Positions 38,718-49,860 are shown, numbered from the stretch's first letter. The stretch: DNA of 64,000 nucleotides from G965207045 sp965207045 (GCA_965207045.1 OZ242261.1:248001-312000); one strand, 5' to 3'. The notes: generated by a model from the letters alone, not told the origin. Numbers and translations: made by a program.

Positions 38718-38992
38718 TTTTATATATCTACAATCAACAAGAAATTATTAATTAGTTACTCTTTATTATAACGTTTTAAGTAAACCATAAATCTTGAAAA
38801 GTATCAAAAGTTTAGTCAATAAATAAAATGTATAATTAGGTATTATTTTTAGAATATACTTTCTTAGACATTCTATTTTTTATCAAAGGAGCGATACCTT
38901 GCAAATCAGAAGACTTTATATCTTTACTGACAAAAAAACTTAGCGCATCTAAGATCTGAGCTCATTTTCATTCCAGAAATTGTAATTAAAAA
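38718..38992 (-). pseudogene. decayed inverted copy of the 3' half of rbfA
   Basis: Read on the minus strand, this region matches the 3' half of rbfA (about 4053-4279) and its downstream sequence to 4320, by eye at about 85% identity with several indels. Long shared blocks, given as plus strand here, include ACTTTCTTAGACATTCTATT and AGAAGACTTTATATCTTTAC. The reading frame is broken, so it is not a gene. The intact copy is 34 kb away in opposite orientation. Confidence 0.88.
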
Positions 38993-39085
38993 ATCTTTTA
39001 TTTTGTATGATGATTAAATAGTTAACAAATTTGCGTGTCCCGACTCTAGCTTGTATTTCAGAGAAATATGGATTATTAATTGGGG

Positions 39086-40570
39086 ATGAGATATGGTTTA
39101 CTTTTAGCAGTTTTGCTTTCATTACTTTCTATATTTTTTTTCTTACCAAATTTTTTATCAAGTAAAATTTTACCTCAATTGAAGATAAATCTAGGATTGG
39201 ATTTACGTGGTGGATCTTCAATGTTATTAAAAATTGACTTTGATAAATATCTTCAAGAAAGATTGTATGCAATATCGACAGATATTGTTAATGCTCTTAA
39301 GGCGAATAAGGTTGATGTAAGTGATGTAAGAACTATAAAGGGGGATATTTTTTTTAAAATTGTTGGAGCTTACGATCTTACTCAAGTAAAAAAATCTATT
39401 AAAGATATAGATGAGGGATTATCTATTAGTTATCTTGGTACTAATGAGTGTAAAGTGGCTTTTGTTAATACAGAAAAATTAAAGAATAACGTTTTAGCTG
39501 AATCTATTAGTAGTGTACAGCGTAGGGTTGATGCATCTGGTACTCGTGAAGTTGTTATTCAATCACAGGGAAGTGACGCGATTTTAGTGCAAGTTCCAGG
39601 TTTGAATGAACCAGAACAATTGAGATCATTGCTTGGCAAAACTGCAAAGTTAAGCTTTCATTTATTGAGTGATAAAAAAAATGCGGTTTCAGTTAAAGAT
39701 AAAAATGGTAATAATTATCCGATTAAGCCTCGTGCTGAAATTACAGGAGGGCTTTTGAGTGGTTCTTCTGTTACTTTTAATAAGGTAGGGGATCCTGTTG
39801 TTACATTTAGTTTTAATATAGTAGGGGCAAAGAAATTCGCCCAGATTACAAAGGAAAATGTTGGTAAACCTTTTGCTATACTTTTGGATGGTCAAGTTTT
39901 AACTGCTCCTATAATACGAGAACCAATTCTTGTGGGAAAAGGTGAGATATCTGGAAACTTTACCCTTGAAGAGGCACATGAATTATCAATATTATTACGT
40001 TCTGGTGTCTTACCTGCTCCACTTGAAATTATTGAAGAAAGAGTAGTAGGACCGAGTTTGGGTAGTGATGCAATTAAAGCTGGTATTAATGCTTCTATTA
40101 TTTCTATAGTAGTTATTTCACTCTTTATGTTTTTTGCTTATGGAAGTTTTGGTATTTGTGCTGCAATCGCACTCTTTGCTAATATAATAATTATGTTGGC
40201 ATGTTTGACTATTATTGGCGCAACTTTAACCTTACCTGGGATAGCTGGAGTAGTTTTGACTATAGGTATGGCTGTAGATGCGAATGTTTTAATTTTTGAA
40301 AGGATGAAAGAAGAAATGAAAAATGCAAGAAAGTTAAGTGTAGCAATCACGAGAGGTTTTAAAGGTGCTATGACCACTATACTTGATTCAAACATTACTA
40401 CGTTAATTGCAGCTTTAATTATGTTTTTTGTAGGTGTGGGGCCAGTAAGAGGTTTCGCTGTTACGCTTTCAATTGGCATAATGACTTCAATGTTTTCTGC
40501 AATTGTGATTACGAGAGAGCTGATAAATTTATTTATAGGTGAGAAATCCTTAAAATTAGTAAAAAATTGA
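39086..40570 (+). CDS. secD: protein translocase subunit SecD
   Basis: Part of the SecDF complex, which uses the proton gradient to aid release of exported proteins. From the ATG at 39086 the product is 494 residues: one N-terminal membrane segment, the motif INLGLDLRGGSSMLLKID near 34, the P1 periplasmic domain (QRRVDASGTREV near 140), and five further membrane segments at the C-terminus with GMAVDANVLIFERMKEE. A TTG at 39080 directly after a stop is the only other possible start. secF is not adjacent. Confidence 0.95.
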   Translation: MRYGLLLAVLLSLLSIFFFLPNFLSSKILPQLKINLGLDLRGGSSMLLKIDFDKYLQERLYAISTDIVNALKANKVDVSDVRTIKGDIFFKIVGAYDLTQVKKSIKDIDEGLSISYLGTNECKVAFVNTEKLKNNVLAESISSVQRRVDASGTREVVIQSQGSDAILVQVPGLNEPEQLRSLLGKTAKLSFHLLSDKKNAVSVKDKNGNNYPIKPRAEITGGLLSGSSVTFNKVGDPVVTFSFNIVGAKKFAQITKENVGKPFAILLDGQVLTAPIIREPILVGKGEISGNFTLEEAHELSILLRSGVLPAPLEIIEERVVGPSLGSDAIKAGINASIISIVVISLFMFFAYGSFGICAAIALFANIIIMLACLTIIGATLTLPGIAGVVLTIGMAVDANVLIFERMKEEMKNARKLSVAITRGFKGAMTTILDSNITTLIAALIMFFVGVGPVRGFAVTLSIGIMTSMFSAIVITRELINLFIGEKSLKLVKN

Positions 40571-41435
40571 ATTACTTCTATTGTGTTGCTTTTTATATTG
40601 TAGTTACAAACAATTATATTATTAAGTGTGTTCGTTCAGTAAGTATTGTTTTATGAGCATGCTGCGGAAGGTGATTCGAGGAATGTTCTAGAAATATGGA
40701 TTTAGAGAACGTTATGATAACCTGAAGAGAATTACAGAAGCGTATGGAGGGAGGGTATAATGTATTTGGTTTATCACGAAGTTGTATTTCTGGCTTACTA
40801 GGATATGTTCAACTGTAATTAGTTAAGGTAAGTAAGAGAATTATGCTTTGATTGATCAAATATAATATAAGCAAGGAGTGTCATTTAATGTTTCTTGCAC
40901 ACCTAAAGTTTCGAAATCTTTTAGAATGGTATTGTGGTAGTATTATGAGTGATGAGGAGAGGAAGAATGTTGTAGAGAGATCGAATTACTAAAAGGTCAT
41001 GGAGAAAATAGTCTAAAGATAATGTTATTTACTGATAGTAATTAGTTACATTTGGATGATCGAATATTAGGTTATTACTAAAAATTGACCGTTACACAGA
41101 TTACAAGCGTAATACACGAATACTTGGAATATCTTGCAAGGAGCGGATTTATTTACCTTATAAAAAGGCTGTGCTAGTTGATTAAGCGTTTAATTTTGCT
41201 TCTAAATGTTTCATCAGAGTGATATGACAACACCAGTGCCAGTTTAGTATAGACGTGTTTATAGTTTGAGTGATAGAGAAGTGAAGTTAGTAGATGATAG
41301 TCTTGAAAGCTATTTTGGTGAATATTTTGTGGAAGGAAGTAAAGAGAGAGAAGAGGGATGTTTATATTTTTATAGTAATTATTTTTATTGACTTGAGTAT
41401 TATTTTTTTCTATACTGTTAAGTTGTTAATTTTTA
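40571..41435. other. gap with faint coding remnants
   Basis: No intact gene in 865 bases. The plus strand at about 41245-41380 reads RVYSLSDREVKLVDDSLESY and on through FGEYFVEGSKEREEG in one frame, preceded after a stop by TTPVPV. A piece reading VTQITSVIHEYLEYLARSGF appears near 41090-41150. These look like parts of a dead gene; the family is not recognised. Confidence 0.4.
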
Positions 41436-42302
41436 ATGGGTTTATTTATGTTAAGTATTGATCCTGTTGCTGTGCTAAATCATGAACTTGTGTTGCCTAA
41501 TTCCAAAGACGTAACGATTAGTGTGGGTTTGATGGATTCAGCTCTGTTTTTTATGGGAAAGAATTACTATGGGGTTAATAAGCTTGATGCGGAGAGTGTT
41601 ATTAATCCTGATATATCACAACAACAGTTAATGGCGCGTGCGATTTCAAGCATCGTTGAAGGATTAAAAGGTAAAGGAGAGGGAGCTTTTGATGTTGTTT
41701 TGCTTACTGGAATTGGTGAAAACAAATTGGATGCTGGTGGATTGAAGCTTTTACGCAGTAAAGGTGTAAAAGAGGTCAAAAGTTTTATTTTTAATTATAG
41801 TTCAGTATTTGAAGGTGATAGAGTTTTGAATGCAACAAGTGTAAAATTGGTGTCTTATAAAGCAGAGAGTAAAAAATTCTCAATGCATTATAATGGACAG
41901 ACGTGTCCTGCTAGTGAGACTCTTTCTTATGACGAAGAAATTGCTGGAAAAGCAGTTGAATTGTTAGAAGGTAAAATATACGATCTAAGTGGGGAAGAGA
42001 TAAAAGATGTGGAGAAGATTAGTGTAAGTGATATGGATTCTTTTGTAATCAAAGAAGATGTTAACCCAAAAGAATTGCAAGCTTCATATGTAAAATATAG
42101 AGAAGTAGGCGGGAGAATAAATCTTGGAATTTGGAGTGAAGATCTTGCAGATTTTTTTCTTAGTTCTGAGAATTTTGATACTCACATGAATAGTCTTGCA
42201 GAAGATAGCTTGAGGTTGAGTATTGGTGGAGATGTAACAACACGAGTAAGTGAACCTGTAGTAGATGAAGAAGCGATTGAAGAACAATGTTACCTATCTT
42301 AG
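41436..42302 (+). CDS. orphan protein, 288 residues
   Basis: I do not recognise this protein. It begins MGLFMLSIDPVAVLNHELVL and looks soluble, with mixed alpha/beta character, acidic (ends EEAIEEQCYLS), and no signal peptide or membrane helix. The central part includes FDVVLLTGIGENKLDAGGLK and FSMHYNGQTCPASETLSYDE. Codon use matches its neighbours, and there are no internal breaks, so it is probably expressed. It follows a decayed region and precedes prmC by about 95 bp on the same strand. Lineage-specific. Confidence 0.65.
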   Translation: MGLFMLSIDPVAVLNHELVLPNSKDVTISVGLMDSALFFMGKNYYGVNKLDAESVINPDISQQQLMARAISSIVEGLKGKGEGAFDVVLLTGIGENKLDAGGLKLLRSKGVKEVKSFIFNYSSVFEGDRVLNATSVKLVSYKAESKKFSMHYNGQTCPASETLSYDEEIAGKAVELLEGKIYDLSGEEIKDVEKISVSDMDSFVIKEDVNPKELQASYVKYREVGGRINLGIWSEDLADFFLSSENFDTHMNSLAEDSLRLSIGGDVTTRVSEPVVDEEAIEEQCYLS

Positions 42303-42397
42303 ATAAAAAATTTCTTTGACATGTTGAGGTAAAAAAAGGTAAAATTACGCTTTAATTCAATGTTAAGTAGCAAGGAGTGCGTGGTTTTTTATTAACG

Positions 42398-43243
42398 ATG
42401 CAGAATGCTGGTTCAATATTGCGTTTTGCTCCTGCTTTGCTTCCTAAAAGTGATACTGCTGTTCTTGATATTGAGATTTTATTGGCGCATGTTTTACAAA
42501 AGAGTAGGGAAGATATTATATGCTTTCCTGAATTAATAATTGAGCATGATAAGCTCTTGTTTCTTGAAGAGCTTATACAGCAGCGTGTACAGGGTAAGTC
42601 TATTGCTCAAATTGTGGGTGAAAAATATTTTTGGAAATCAAAGTTTATAGTTTCAAGTGACGTATTGGTGCCACGTCCTGATAGTGAAATTCTGATTGAA
42701 GCTGTACTTAATTTGTATAAGAGTAAGTTTATTAGTTTGAAAATTGCAGACTTTGGTACTGGTAGTGGCTGTCTTATCATTAGCTTATTACACGAGTATG
42801 AGAATTCTCAAGGTTTGGCTTTTGAAAAAAACAAATTTTCGTATAATATTGCACATAAAAATGCGCGTTTTTTTGGTGTCTTGTCACGTTTACAATTGGT
42901 TTTTGGAAATTGGGAATTGTGTTATGATAAATTAGATTTGATTGTAAGTAACCCTCCGTATATAAAAAAGCGAGATATTGGCAAATTGCCAAAAACTATT
43001 GCAAAGTATGAGCCTTTTGTTGCATTAAATGGCGGTAATAATGGTTTGAGTTGTTATTACTCGATTATTAAAAAGTCTGTTACGGTTTTAAGATCAGGAG
43101 GGTATTTAGTTCTTGAAGTGTCAGACAAGAAACAGTTTCTACAAGTTAGAAAGATTGCACAATCTACAAGTTTACAATTCTGTAAATTCTATACTGATCT
43201 TTTAGGAGAAGTTCGTTGTGTAATATTTGAAAAAAAGATGTAA
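42398..43243 (+). CDS. prmC: peptide chain release factor glutamine methyltransferase
   Basis: PrmC (HemK) methylates the GGQ glutamine of release factors RF1 and RF2. The product (281 residues from the ATG at 42398) has the N-terminal helical domain, VLVPRPDSEILIEAV before the methyltransferase fold, the SAM loop IADFGTGSGCLIISLL and the catalytic NPPY motif in LIVSNPPYIKK, followed by EPFVALNGGNNGL. The usual acidic SAM-ribose residue region reads GLAFEKNKF, slightly divergent. A GTG at 42377 is in frame but overlaps the AAGGAG ribosome-binding sequence, so I prefer the ATG. Confidence 0.93.
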   Translation: MQNAGSILRFAPALLPKSDTAVLDIEILLAHVLQKSREDIICFPELIIEHDKLLFLEELIQQRVQGKSIAQIVGEKYFWKSKFIVSSDVLVPRPDSEILIEAVLNLYKSKFISLKIADFGTGSGCLIISLLHEYENSQGLAFEKNKFSYNIAHKNARFFGVLSRLQLVFGNWELCYDKLDLIVSNPPYIKKRDIGKLPKTIAKYEPFVALNGGNNGLSCYYSIIKKSVTVLRSGGYLVLEVSDKKQFLQVRKIAQSTSLQFCKFYTDLLGEVRCVIFEKKM

Positions 43244-43249
43244 ATAAAT

Positions 43250-43876
43250 TTAGTTAGTATACTGGGCTGTTAAAATCATGAAACCTTTAGGATATTTTAG
43301 TGGATTAAGTGAGGCTAAGAATTTAAAATGACCAATTTTATGTAGTAATGTAAATTCTGATTTATTACGTATTGCATCAAAAAAACTATTTCTTGTTTCT
43401 TTATCATCATCACCAAATATTTTATCTAGCGAGAATTTTTTATAATTTTCTCGGCTTGAAGCATTGAATAATTTTTGAGCTGACTCATCCATATAAATTA
43501 TTTCACATTTTTCAGTTAGAATTATGCAGTAATCGCATTTGTTTCTTATGGCACCTGCAAATAGCATATTCTGAAACTCGGAGATAGTAATAATTTTTTT
43601 CAACTTTGCAGTAAAGCAGATTAAGAATATTGTTAAAGCAATTAAGATTCCGGAAATAGTAATTATTGCAATAGCAAGATTATCAACTAAGTATTTATCT
43701 ATACTGGCTTGCATTACTCCAATGCTAGCCTGAATTGAAAGTAATATAAGTGCTAATGTTGCTGCTAAGCCATAAATAAGTCTTATTATGCTTAATCCAT
43801 AATTTCGATCTTTAAACCCGGTAACTTCACTGATGATTTGTGTTATTTGTTTGTTATCAGTTAATCGTCTAGACAT
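43250..43876 (-). CDS. membrane protein with a C-terminal PAS-like domain
   Basis: From the ATG at 43876 (MSRRLTDNKQ) the product is 208 residues with two clear membrane helices (about 35-55 and 68-95) and then a soluble PAS-like domain (CDYCIILTEKCEIIYMDESA, then FNASSRENYKKFSLDKIFGD). It resembles the sensory half of a membrane receptor without an output domain. The frame stays open to an ATG at 43954, which would add a third hydrophobic segment. It is tail to tail with prmC and divergent from thiG. Confidence 0.6.
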   Translation of the reverse strand: MSRRLTDNKQITQIISEVTGFKDRNYGLSIIRLIYGLAATLALILLSIQASIGVMQASIDKYLVDNLAIAIITISGILIALTIFLICFTAKLKKIITISEFQNMLFAGAIRNKCDYCIILTEKCEIIYMDESAQKLFNASSRENYKKFSLDKIFGDDDKETRNSFFDAIRNKSEFTLLHKIGHFKFLASLNPLKYPKGFMILTAQYTN

Positions 43877-44082
43877 GATGTGTTTTATTATGATAAGGAT
43901 TACAAAGGTAAATAATATAATAAATTTATTTATTATTTCTTTATATATGCTCAAATTTATATAGTTCGATATTAACGTAAGTGGATTTTTCTGTATCTTT
44001 CATAGTATTTTTCTTCATTATTGATTTCTTGAGATATAGCGTATAGTAAATATAGATGCGAATTTATTGAAAGAAAAAGTTT

Positions 44083-44844
44083 ATGAGAGATAGCTTTAAA
44101 ATTGCTGGAAAAGAGTTTGCTTCCCGTTTGCTAGTTGGTACTGGTAAGTATAGGGATTTTAAACAAACAAAATTGGCAATTGAAGGATCTGGGGCAGAGA
44201 TTGTAACAGTTGCTCTACGTAGAGTCAACATTACCGAAAAAAATCAGGAAAAATTACAAGACTATATAGATCCAAAAAAGTATATGTATTTGCCGAACAC
44301 TGCCTTTTGTAAGACTGCGGATGAAGCTGTAAGGCTTCTTTCGTTGGCACGTGATATTGGTGGTTGGGATTTAGTCAAAGTAGAAGTTTTTGGTGATGAT
44401 AAGATTTTATATCCAGATATGGTAGAAACTCTTAAAGCAACAGAGGTTTTAATCAAGGAAGGTTTTAAAGTTATGGTTTATTCTAGTGATGATCCTGTTA
44501 TTTGTAAAAAAATAGAAGATTTGGGTGCAACTGCAATTATGCCTTTGGCTGCCCCCATTGGTTCTGGTTTAGGTATACAGAATATGTTTAATTTAAGACA
44601 GATAGTAGAGCAAAGTAATATTCCTGTTTTGGTAGATGCTGGTGTTGGTAGTGCATCAGATGCTGCAATTGCTATGGAAGCTGGTTGTGATGCTGTTCTC
44701 ATTAATACAGCAATTGCTCAGGCTGATGATCCGATAATGATGGCTAAGGCTATGAAATTAGCAGTAGAGGCGGGCAGGCTTTCTTATCTTGCTGGGCGTA
44801 TTAAGAAAAAAAATTATGCTTCTCCTTCTTCTTTGCCCAAATAA
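44083..44844 (+). CDS. thiG: thiazole synthase
   Basis: Forms the thiazole phosphate half of thiamine from DXP, dehydroglycine and sulfur carried on ThiS. The 253-residue TIM-barrel protein has SRLLVGTGKYRDFKQT near the N-terminus, the Schiff-base lysine in WDLVKVEVFGDD near 105, and the phosphate-binding loops PLAAPIGSGLGIQN and VLVDAGVGSASDAA. Normal length and start. Other thiamine genes are not in the window. Confidence 0.96.
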   Translation: MRDSFKIAGKEFASRLLVGTGKYRDFKQTKLAIEGSGAEIVTVALRRVNITEKNQEKLQDYIDPKKYMYLPNTAFCKTADEAVRLLSLARDIGGWDLVKVEVFGDDKILYPDMVETLKATEVLIKEGFKVMVYSSDDPVICKKIEDLGATAIMPLAAPIGSGLGIQNMFNLRQIVEQSNIPVLVDAGVGSASDAAIAMEAGCDAVLINTAIAQADDPIMMAKAMKLAVEAGRLSYLAGRIKKKNYASPSSLPK

Positions 44845-44848
44845 AACA

Positions 44849-46242
44849 TTATTGATTTTTAAATTTTTTGGATGAATGAGTATAAGAGGCTTTTTCTAAA
44901 GAGCTACGAGGTTGTTCTAAATTATATTTCTTTACTTCTTCTATAGGAATGTCTTGTTCTATAGCATATTTATACAACATTTTACCTTCGCATTTTTTGT
45001 CAATTATTAAAACTCTTTTGGATGAGAAAGGTAAATTATCACCTTTATATATTATGTTTTTGCATTTTATCACACCCAAGCTTTTGTAATCTCTTAATAT
45101 TGTATCGTCTAATTTTGCTTCTTTACCAATGGTGTAGATGATCATTGTGAGATTACTATTTTCTACACTACTATCTTTCAGTTTTTTAATTGCTCTCTTA
45201 ACATTATTTATATACTTTTCTTCATCACTTATGTCAGTTCTATTTTTCCATTGGTTATAGGTTAAGTGTTTTATGTGGTGGGGGATGTTGTCTTCCTTGT
45301 CAAAAAGAGAATTTACTTCTGTGAGTGCGTAACTATCTACCCCTTTAATTAAAACACATATTTTTTCTTGAATATAGGAATCTTGATAATGAAATATATG
45401 ATCTATGTGACTTTCGGTGCCTTTGTCAAATATATAGTAATATCCACCAAAAACGGGATAATCTTTTTCATGTTTTTTTCTGTTTTCAACTAGTACTAGT
45501 TCAAGTACATTATTTGGTAATTCATGATAACTAGAACAATATGATTCATGTTCTACGAGTTGCACATTTCCACTTTTTATGGAATATACTTTTTTTGAGC
45601 AAATAGGAATTTGTTTGTTTCCATCTTGAATAACTCTTGTTCCTTCACATTTTTCATCAATGATTATAGCTTGATCCAGCAACATTCCATCTTTTTTTTC
45701 TACTGGATGATATGTATTTATCTCAATTTTTGAAATACCTAAGTGAAAATAAGATTTTAATATGGTAGTGTCATTTAGATCTTTTTCTGTTTGTGTTTCA
45801 GCAATAGTCCATAGTGTTATTTCTAAATCTTTTTCTTCTTCTTTGTTGTGTAGCAACTCAATGAGTCTTTTTATATTATTTTTTATTTTTCTTCATCATC
45901 TATGTCATTTCTATTCAGCCACCACGATTTATCTACTTTTTTTGGTTGGTTAGGGATAGACCAAAAATTATTATCATCAGTAGCACTACCATCACGAATA
46001 GTGTCCGTATGTGCTAACCCATACTTCTGCTTACCTTTAACTAAAACACCTGAACATGTAAGAAGACCGCAAGTATAACTTTTTATACCCATCACAAACA
46101 CGTAGTATCCTCCTCCACCATCTGTGTTTGTAATCTCTTCTAGATTAGCATAATCTTCCTTATTTTCTATAAAGTCTGCAATATCTTTAGTATCATAATG
46201 GAATACAGGTTGAAATTCGGAAGCGCTTTGTGCTATATACAT
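44849..46242 (-). pseudogene. tandem-domain orphan with a CheD-like motif, split by a one-base frameshift
   Basis: Two frames on the minus strand (46242-45883 and about 45880-44849) form one gene. The first ends at ...NDIDDEEK and the second resumes IKNNIKRLIELL. A missing base in the A-rich run near 45883 explains the break, because the second half of the same protein has the intact version SDEEKYINNVKRAIKKL. The rebuilt product of about 460 residues is two related units. Each has GGYY(V/Y)F, VL(V/I)KG, the EEKYxNNxKR helix, LxxTTIL or LDDTILxxYxxLG, and IID(E/K)KCEG near the end. Unit 1 contains TCGLLTCSGVLVKGKQKYGL followed by AH, like the CheD Cys/His motif (GLGSCVGVxLYD...GLAH). Unit 2 lacks that His. 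Family assignment is tentative. Confidence 0.6.
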
Positions 46243-46498
46243 ATATTTAATAAAGTTTACATTCTTACTATATTTTACTATAATGTAAATAAACTAAAAC
46301 AACAAAAAGATTAATCTAACTACGATATGTGAAATAAATAGTTGAATTGCAGTATATAATGTTGCTTTTTATAAGTTTTGGATTTTTTTTGTTTGAGATT
46401 TGTATATGTAGTGAAAAATAATTAACTTGTGTGATTGCTTTGTGTTGATTGTAAAAAGTTATAAAATACAATAGGTTGTTTTTTAAAAGTGAGGTTTT

Positions 46499-47311
46499 AT
46501 GCAGTCTAACATAATGAAAGGCCTGAAAGGGCTTATATTCGGTGTTGCTAATCAGCGTTCAATTGCATGGGGCATATCAAAAGCTTTGCATAGTCATGGA
46601 GCAGATTTGGCTTTTACTTATCCTGTGGATTCGATAAAAAAACGAGTTGAACCTTTAGCAGAAACATTGGATTCCAATTTCGTTCTTTATTGTGATGTTA
46701 TGGATGATAAATCTATAGATAATGTTTTTGTTGCCATTGAAAAAAAATGGGGAAAGTTGGATTTTGTTGTTCATGCAGTAGCATTTTCAGATAAAGAAGA
46801 ATTAAGGGGTAGATATGTTGATACTTCTTTGAAGAATTTTCTAAATTCAATGCATGTATCTTGTTATTCTTTTACCGCAATAGTTCAGAGGGCTGCAAGA
46901 TTGATGAATAATGGTGGTAGTATGTTGACTTTATCTTATTGTGGTGCTGCTCGTGTTATTCCACATTACAATGTTATGGGAGTATGTAAAGCTGCGCTTG
47001 AAAGTAGTGTTCGTTATTTAGCTGCTGATTTAGGGCCAGATCGTATCAGAGTAAATGCAATTTCTGCTGGACCTATAAAAACTTTAGCTGCTTCTGGTAT
47101 AGGAGATTTTAATTACATTTTGAAGTGGAATAAATATAATTCGCCTTTAAAACGTAATACCACTATTGAGGACGTTGGAAATGCAGCTGTTTATTTTTTG
47201 AGTCCATTAGGTAGCGGAACTACAGGGGCAATTTTGCCAGTAGATTCAGGTTATCATGTTATTGGAATGAAGGCAGCTGATGCTCCTGATATTGAGAAAG
47301 TGAATGACTAA
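46499..47311 (+). CDS. fabI: enoyl-[acyl-carrier-protein] reductase (NADH)
   Basis: Last reductive step of the type II fatty acid elongation cycle. The 270-residue short-chain dehydrogenase has the FabI NAD-binding start GLIFGVANQRSIAWGI, AVAFSDKEELRGRYVDTS near 97, and the catalytic Tyr-(X6)-Lys pair in YNVMGVCKAAL, followed by GPDRIRVNAISAGPI. It is followed by aroC after two bases, so the two are co-transcribed. FabI is the classic target of triclosan and isoniazid-type inhibitors. Confidence 0.97.
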   Translation: MQSNIMKGLKGLIFGVANQRSIAWGISKALHSHGADLAFTYPVDSIKKRVEPLAETLDSNFVLYCDVMDDKSIDNVFVAIEKKWGKLDFVVHAVAFSDKEELRGRYVDTSLKNFLNSMHVSCYSFTAIVQRAARLMNNGGSMLTLSYCGAARVIPHYNVMGVCKAALESSVRYLAADLGPDRIRVNAISAGPIKTLAASGIGDFNYILKWNKYNSPLKRNTTIEDVGNAAVYFLSPLGSGTTGAILPVDSGYHVIGMKAADAPDIEKVND

Positions 47312-47313
47312 AT

Positions 47314-48378
<1,065 letters not shown>

Positions 48379-48631
48379 TACTTTAGCCAAGAAAAATTGT
48401 TCTTTTGTATCTTTTTTGATGGTATGTGATATAATGAAGTGCTCACACATACAATAAGGCCTAATATTTGTGTAATACAGATAGCTGCTTCAAATTGATT
48501 GAAGTTTATCCCTATGGCTAATAGTATGCAAATAATAATTATTGTGTTGTTCATAATTTTTGTTATATCTACTACAATTCTCATTATTTATTGTTACTTT
48601 AGTATTGTTAAATTTCTCTTAGTGTGTAAGA

Positions 48632-49387
48632 CTAAATTATAGAGTAGCTTCCTATAAAATATCCTTCCAAATCGTTGTGAAACCCTTTGATTTGTATCAA
48701 GTATAATTGAGTACATTTAGTTATGCAGGGTTTTGTATCCAAGATAGTATATTTATGTTGTATTCTTTTTAGATCGTTTATTATTATTAGGGAAAATTCT
48801 TCCTCATTTGTGGGTTCTATTAGTACTTTTCCCACAATAAATGCTATTTTTCTACCGCATGCTGGTGCAATAGCAAATATTTTAAGGTCGCTTTCTGCTA
48901 AATTTGTCCACCACTTGTATTGATTATTTTTATTAGGAATGGGTAAGACAGCGAAGTTACTTTCATGCTCAAGTAAAAATTTAATGATTTTTTTTGTATC
49001 TTTTTCTATTTTGTGTTGCATGAAGTTGCCAAAAAATTCTCTAGCTACCCAGTATAAAGTTTTATTTTGTGATATAACCGAAAATTTTTGCTCTATATAT
49101 TCAGACGAACTAATTAAATTGCGCCAGATATTTACTATTGCTGGCTTTTGATACGAATGTAATAATGCTTTGCACGCGTTTCTAATTACCTCTATGCCTC
49201 TTGCTGTTCTTATTGTGCTTCCACTTTTTATATTTTCTTGTTTTATTTTTTTTACTTTTTTTATTATTTCCATTCGTTTAGATAATAAATCGTACATTTT
49301 TTTATCTATATAATCTATTTTTTTTCTATGTATGGATATGTCATATGGTAGCTGTTTTTTATTCTTCATTTCACAATTTGGCCTCAT
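48632..49387 (-). CDS. chorismate mutase-like two-domain protein
   Basis: The N-terminal part of this 251-residue protein is an AroQ-type chorismate mutase helix (IHRKKIDYIDKKMYDLLSKR, then MEIIKKVKKIK), which would turn chorismate into prephenate. The rest (about 100-251) resembles the prephenate-dehydratase-like domain attached to chorismate mutases in other alphaproteobacteria (KWWTNLAESDLKIFAIAPAC and a later regulatory-like segment). Whether the second domain is active is unclear. With aroA and aroC nearby it suggests a route from shikimate toward phenylalanine. An internal Met at residue 7 is an alternative start. Confidence 0.75.
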   Translation of the reverse strand: MRPNCEMKNKKQLPYDISIHRKKIDYIDKKMYDLLSKRMEIIKKVKKIKQENIKSGSTIRTARGIEVIRNACKALLHSYQKPAIVNIWRNLISSSEYIEQKFSVISQNKTLYWVAREFFGNFMQHKIEKDTKKIIKFLLEHESNFAVLPIPNKNNQYKWWTNLAESDLKIFAIAPACGRKIAFIVGKVLIEPTNEEEFSLIIINDLKRIQHKYTILDTKPCITKCTQLYLIQIKGFHNDLEGYFIGSYSII

Positions 49388-49674
49388 ATTTGTGAATTCA
49401 ATTTTATAAATTACTATATAAAAATATAGTTGTTTGTTTTAGGTTGAAGGAAATTAAGTGCAAATTACTAATTAGAGTAAGTATAACATTTGTTAGTACA
49501 GTTAGAGCAAAGATTCTATTGAAATATCAAAGAAGTTTGGTTGATAAAATATTTTTTGCTTATTTGTATACATTGTTTTTTTTACAGTGTTTACTTTTTA
49601 GTCAAATCACTAAACAGAATTATAAAAATAACTTGTTTTTTTGTTATAAATCTTATAGGGGAGATTTATTGTGC

Positions 49675-49860
49675 TTACTTCCTATTAGTAAATTTTTTAA
49701 ATTTTCGTCCTAATGCTATTCTTACTTCTCTTTTCTTATCAGATAATTTCTTGAAGAACTCCTTCTTATTAATAACTCTGCACTCGTGTTGCATGCTCTT
49801 CTTCATGCTTCGCAAAGCTTTTTCTACATCACCGTGGTGAACCATAAATCTTCTTGCCAA
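49675..49860 (-). CDS. rpsU: 30S ribosomal protein S21
   Basis: A 61-residue basic protein of the small subunit. It starts MARRFMVHHGDVEKALRSMK (S21 typically has V-x-x-(G/N)-x-x-(E/D)-x-A-L-R-x-(F/M)K) and ends with a lysine-rich helix (KKREVRIALGRKFKKFTNRK). S21 positions the Shine-Dalgarno helix during initiation. AAGGAGAG lies 5' of the ATG. Confidence 0.93.
   Translation of the reverse strand: MARRFMVHHGDVEKALRSMKKSMQHECRVINKKEFFKKLSDKKREVRIALGRKFKKFTNRK

Noticed and set aside
49444..49840. Plus-strand frames opposite and beside rpsU
   Set aside because: Low-complexity Phe/Leu-rich translations antisense to rpsU or in A+T-rich spacer; no start context or family.
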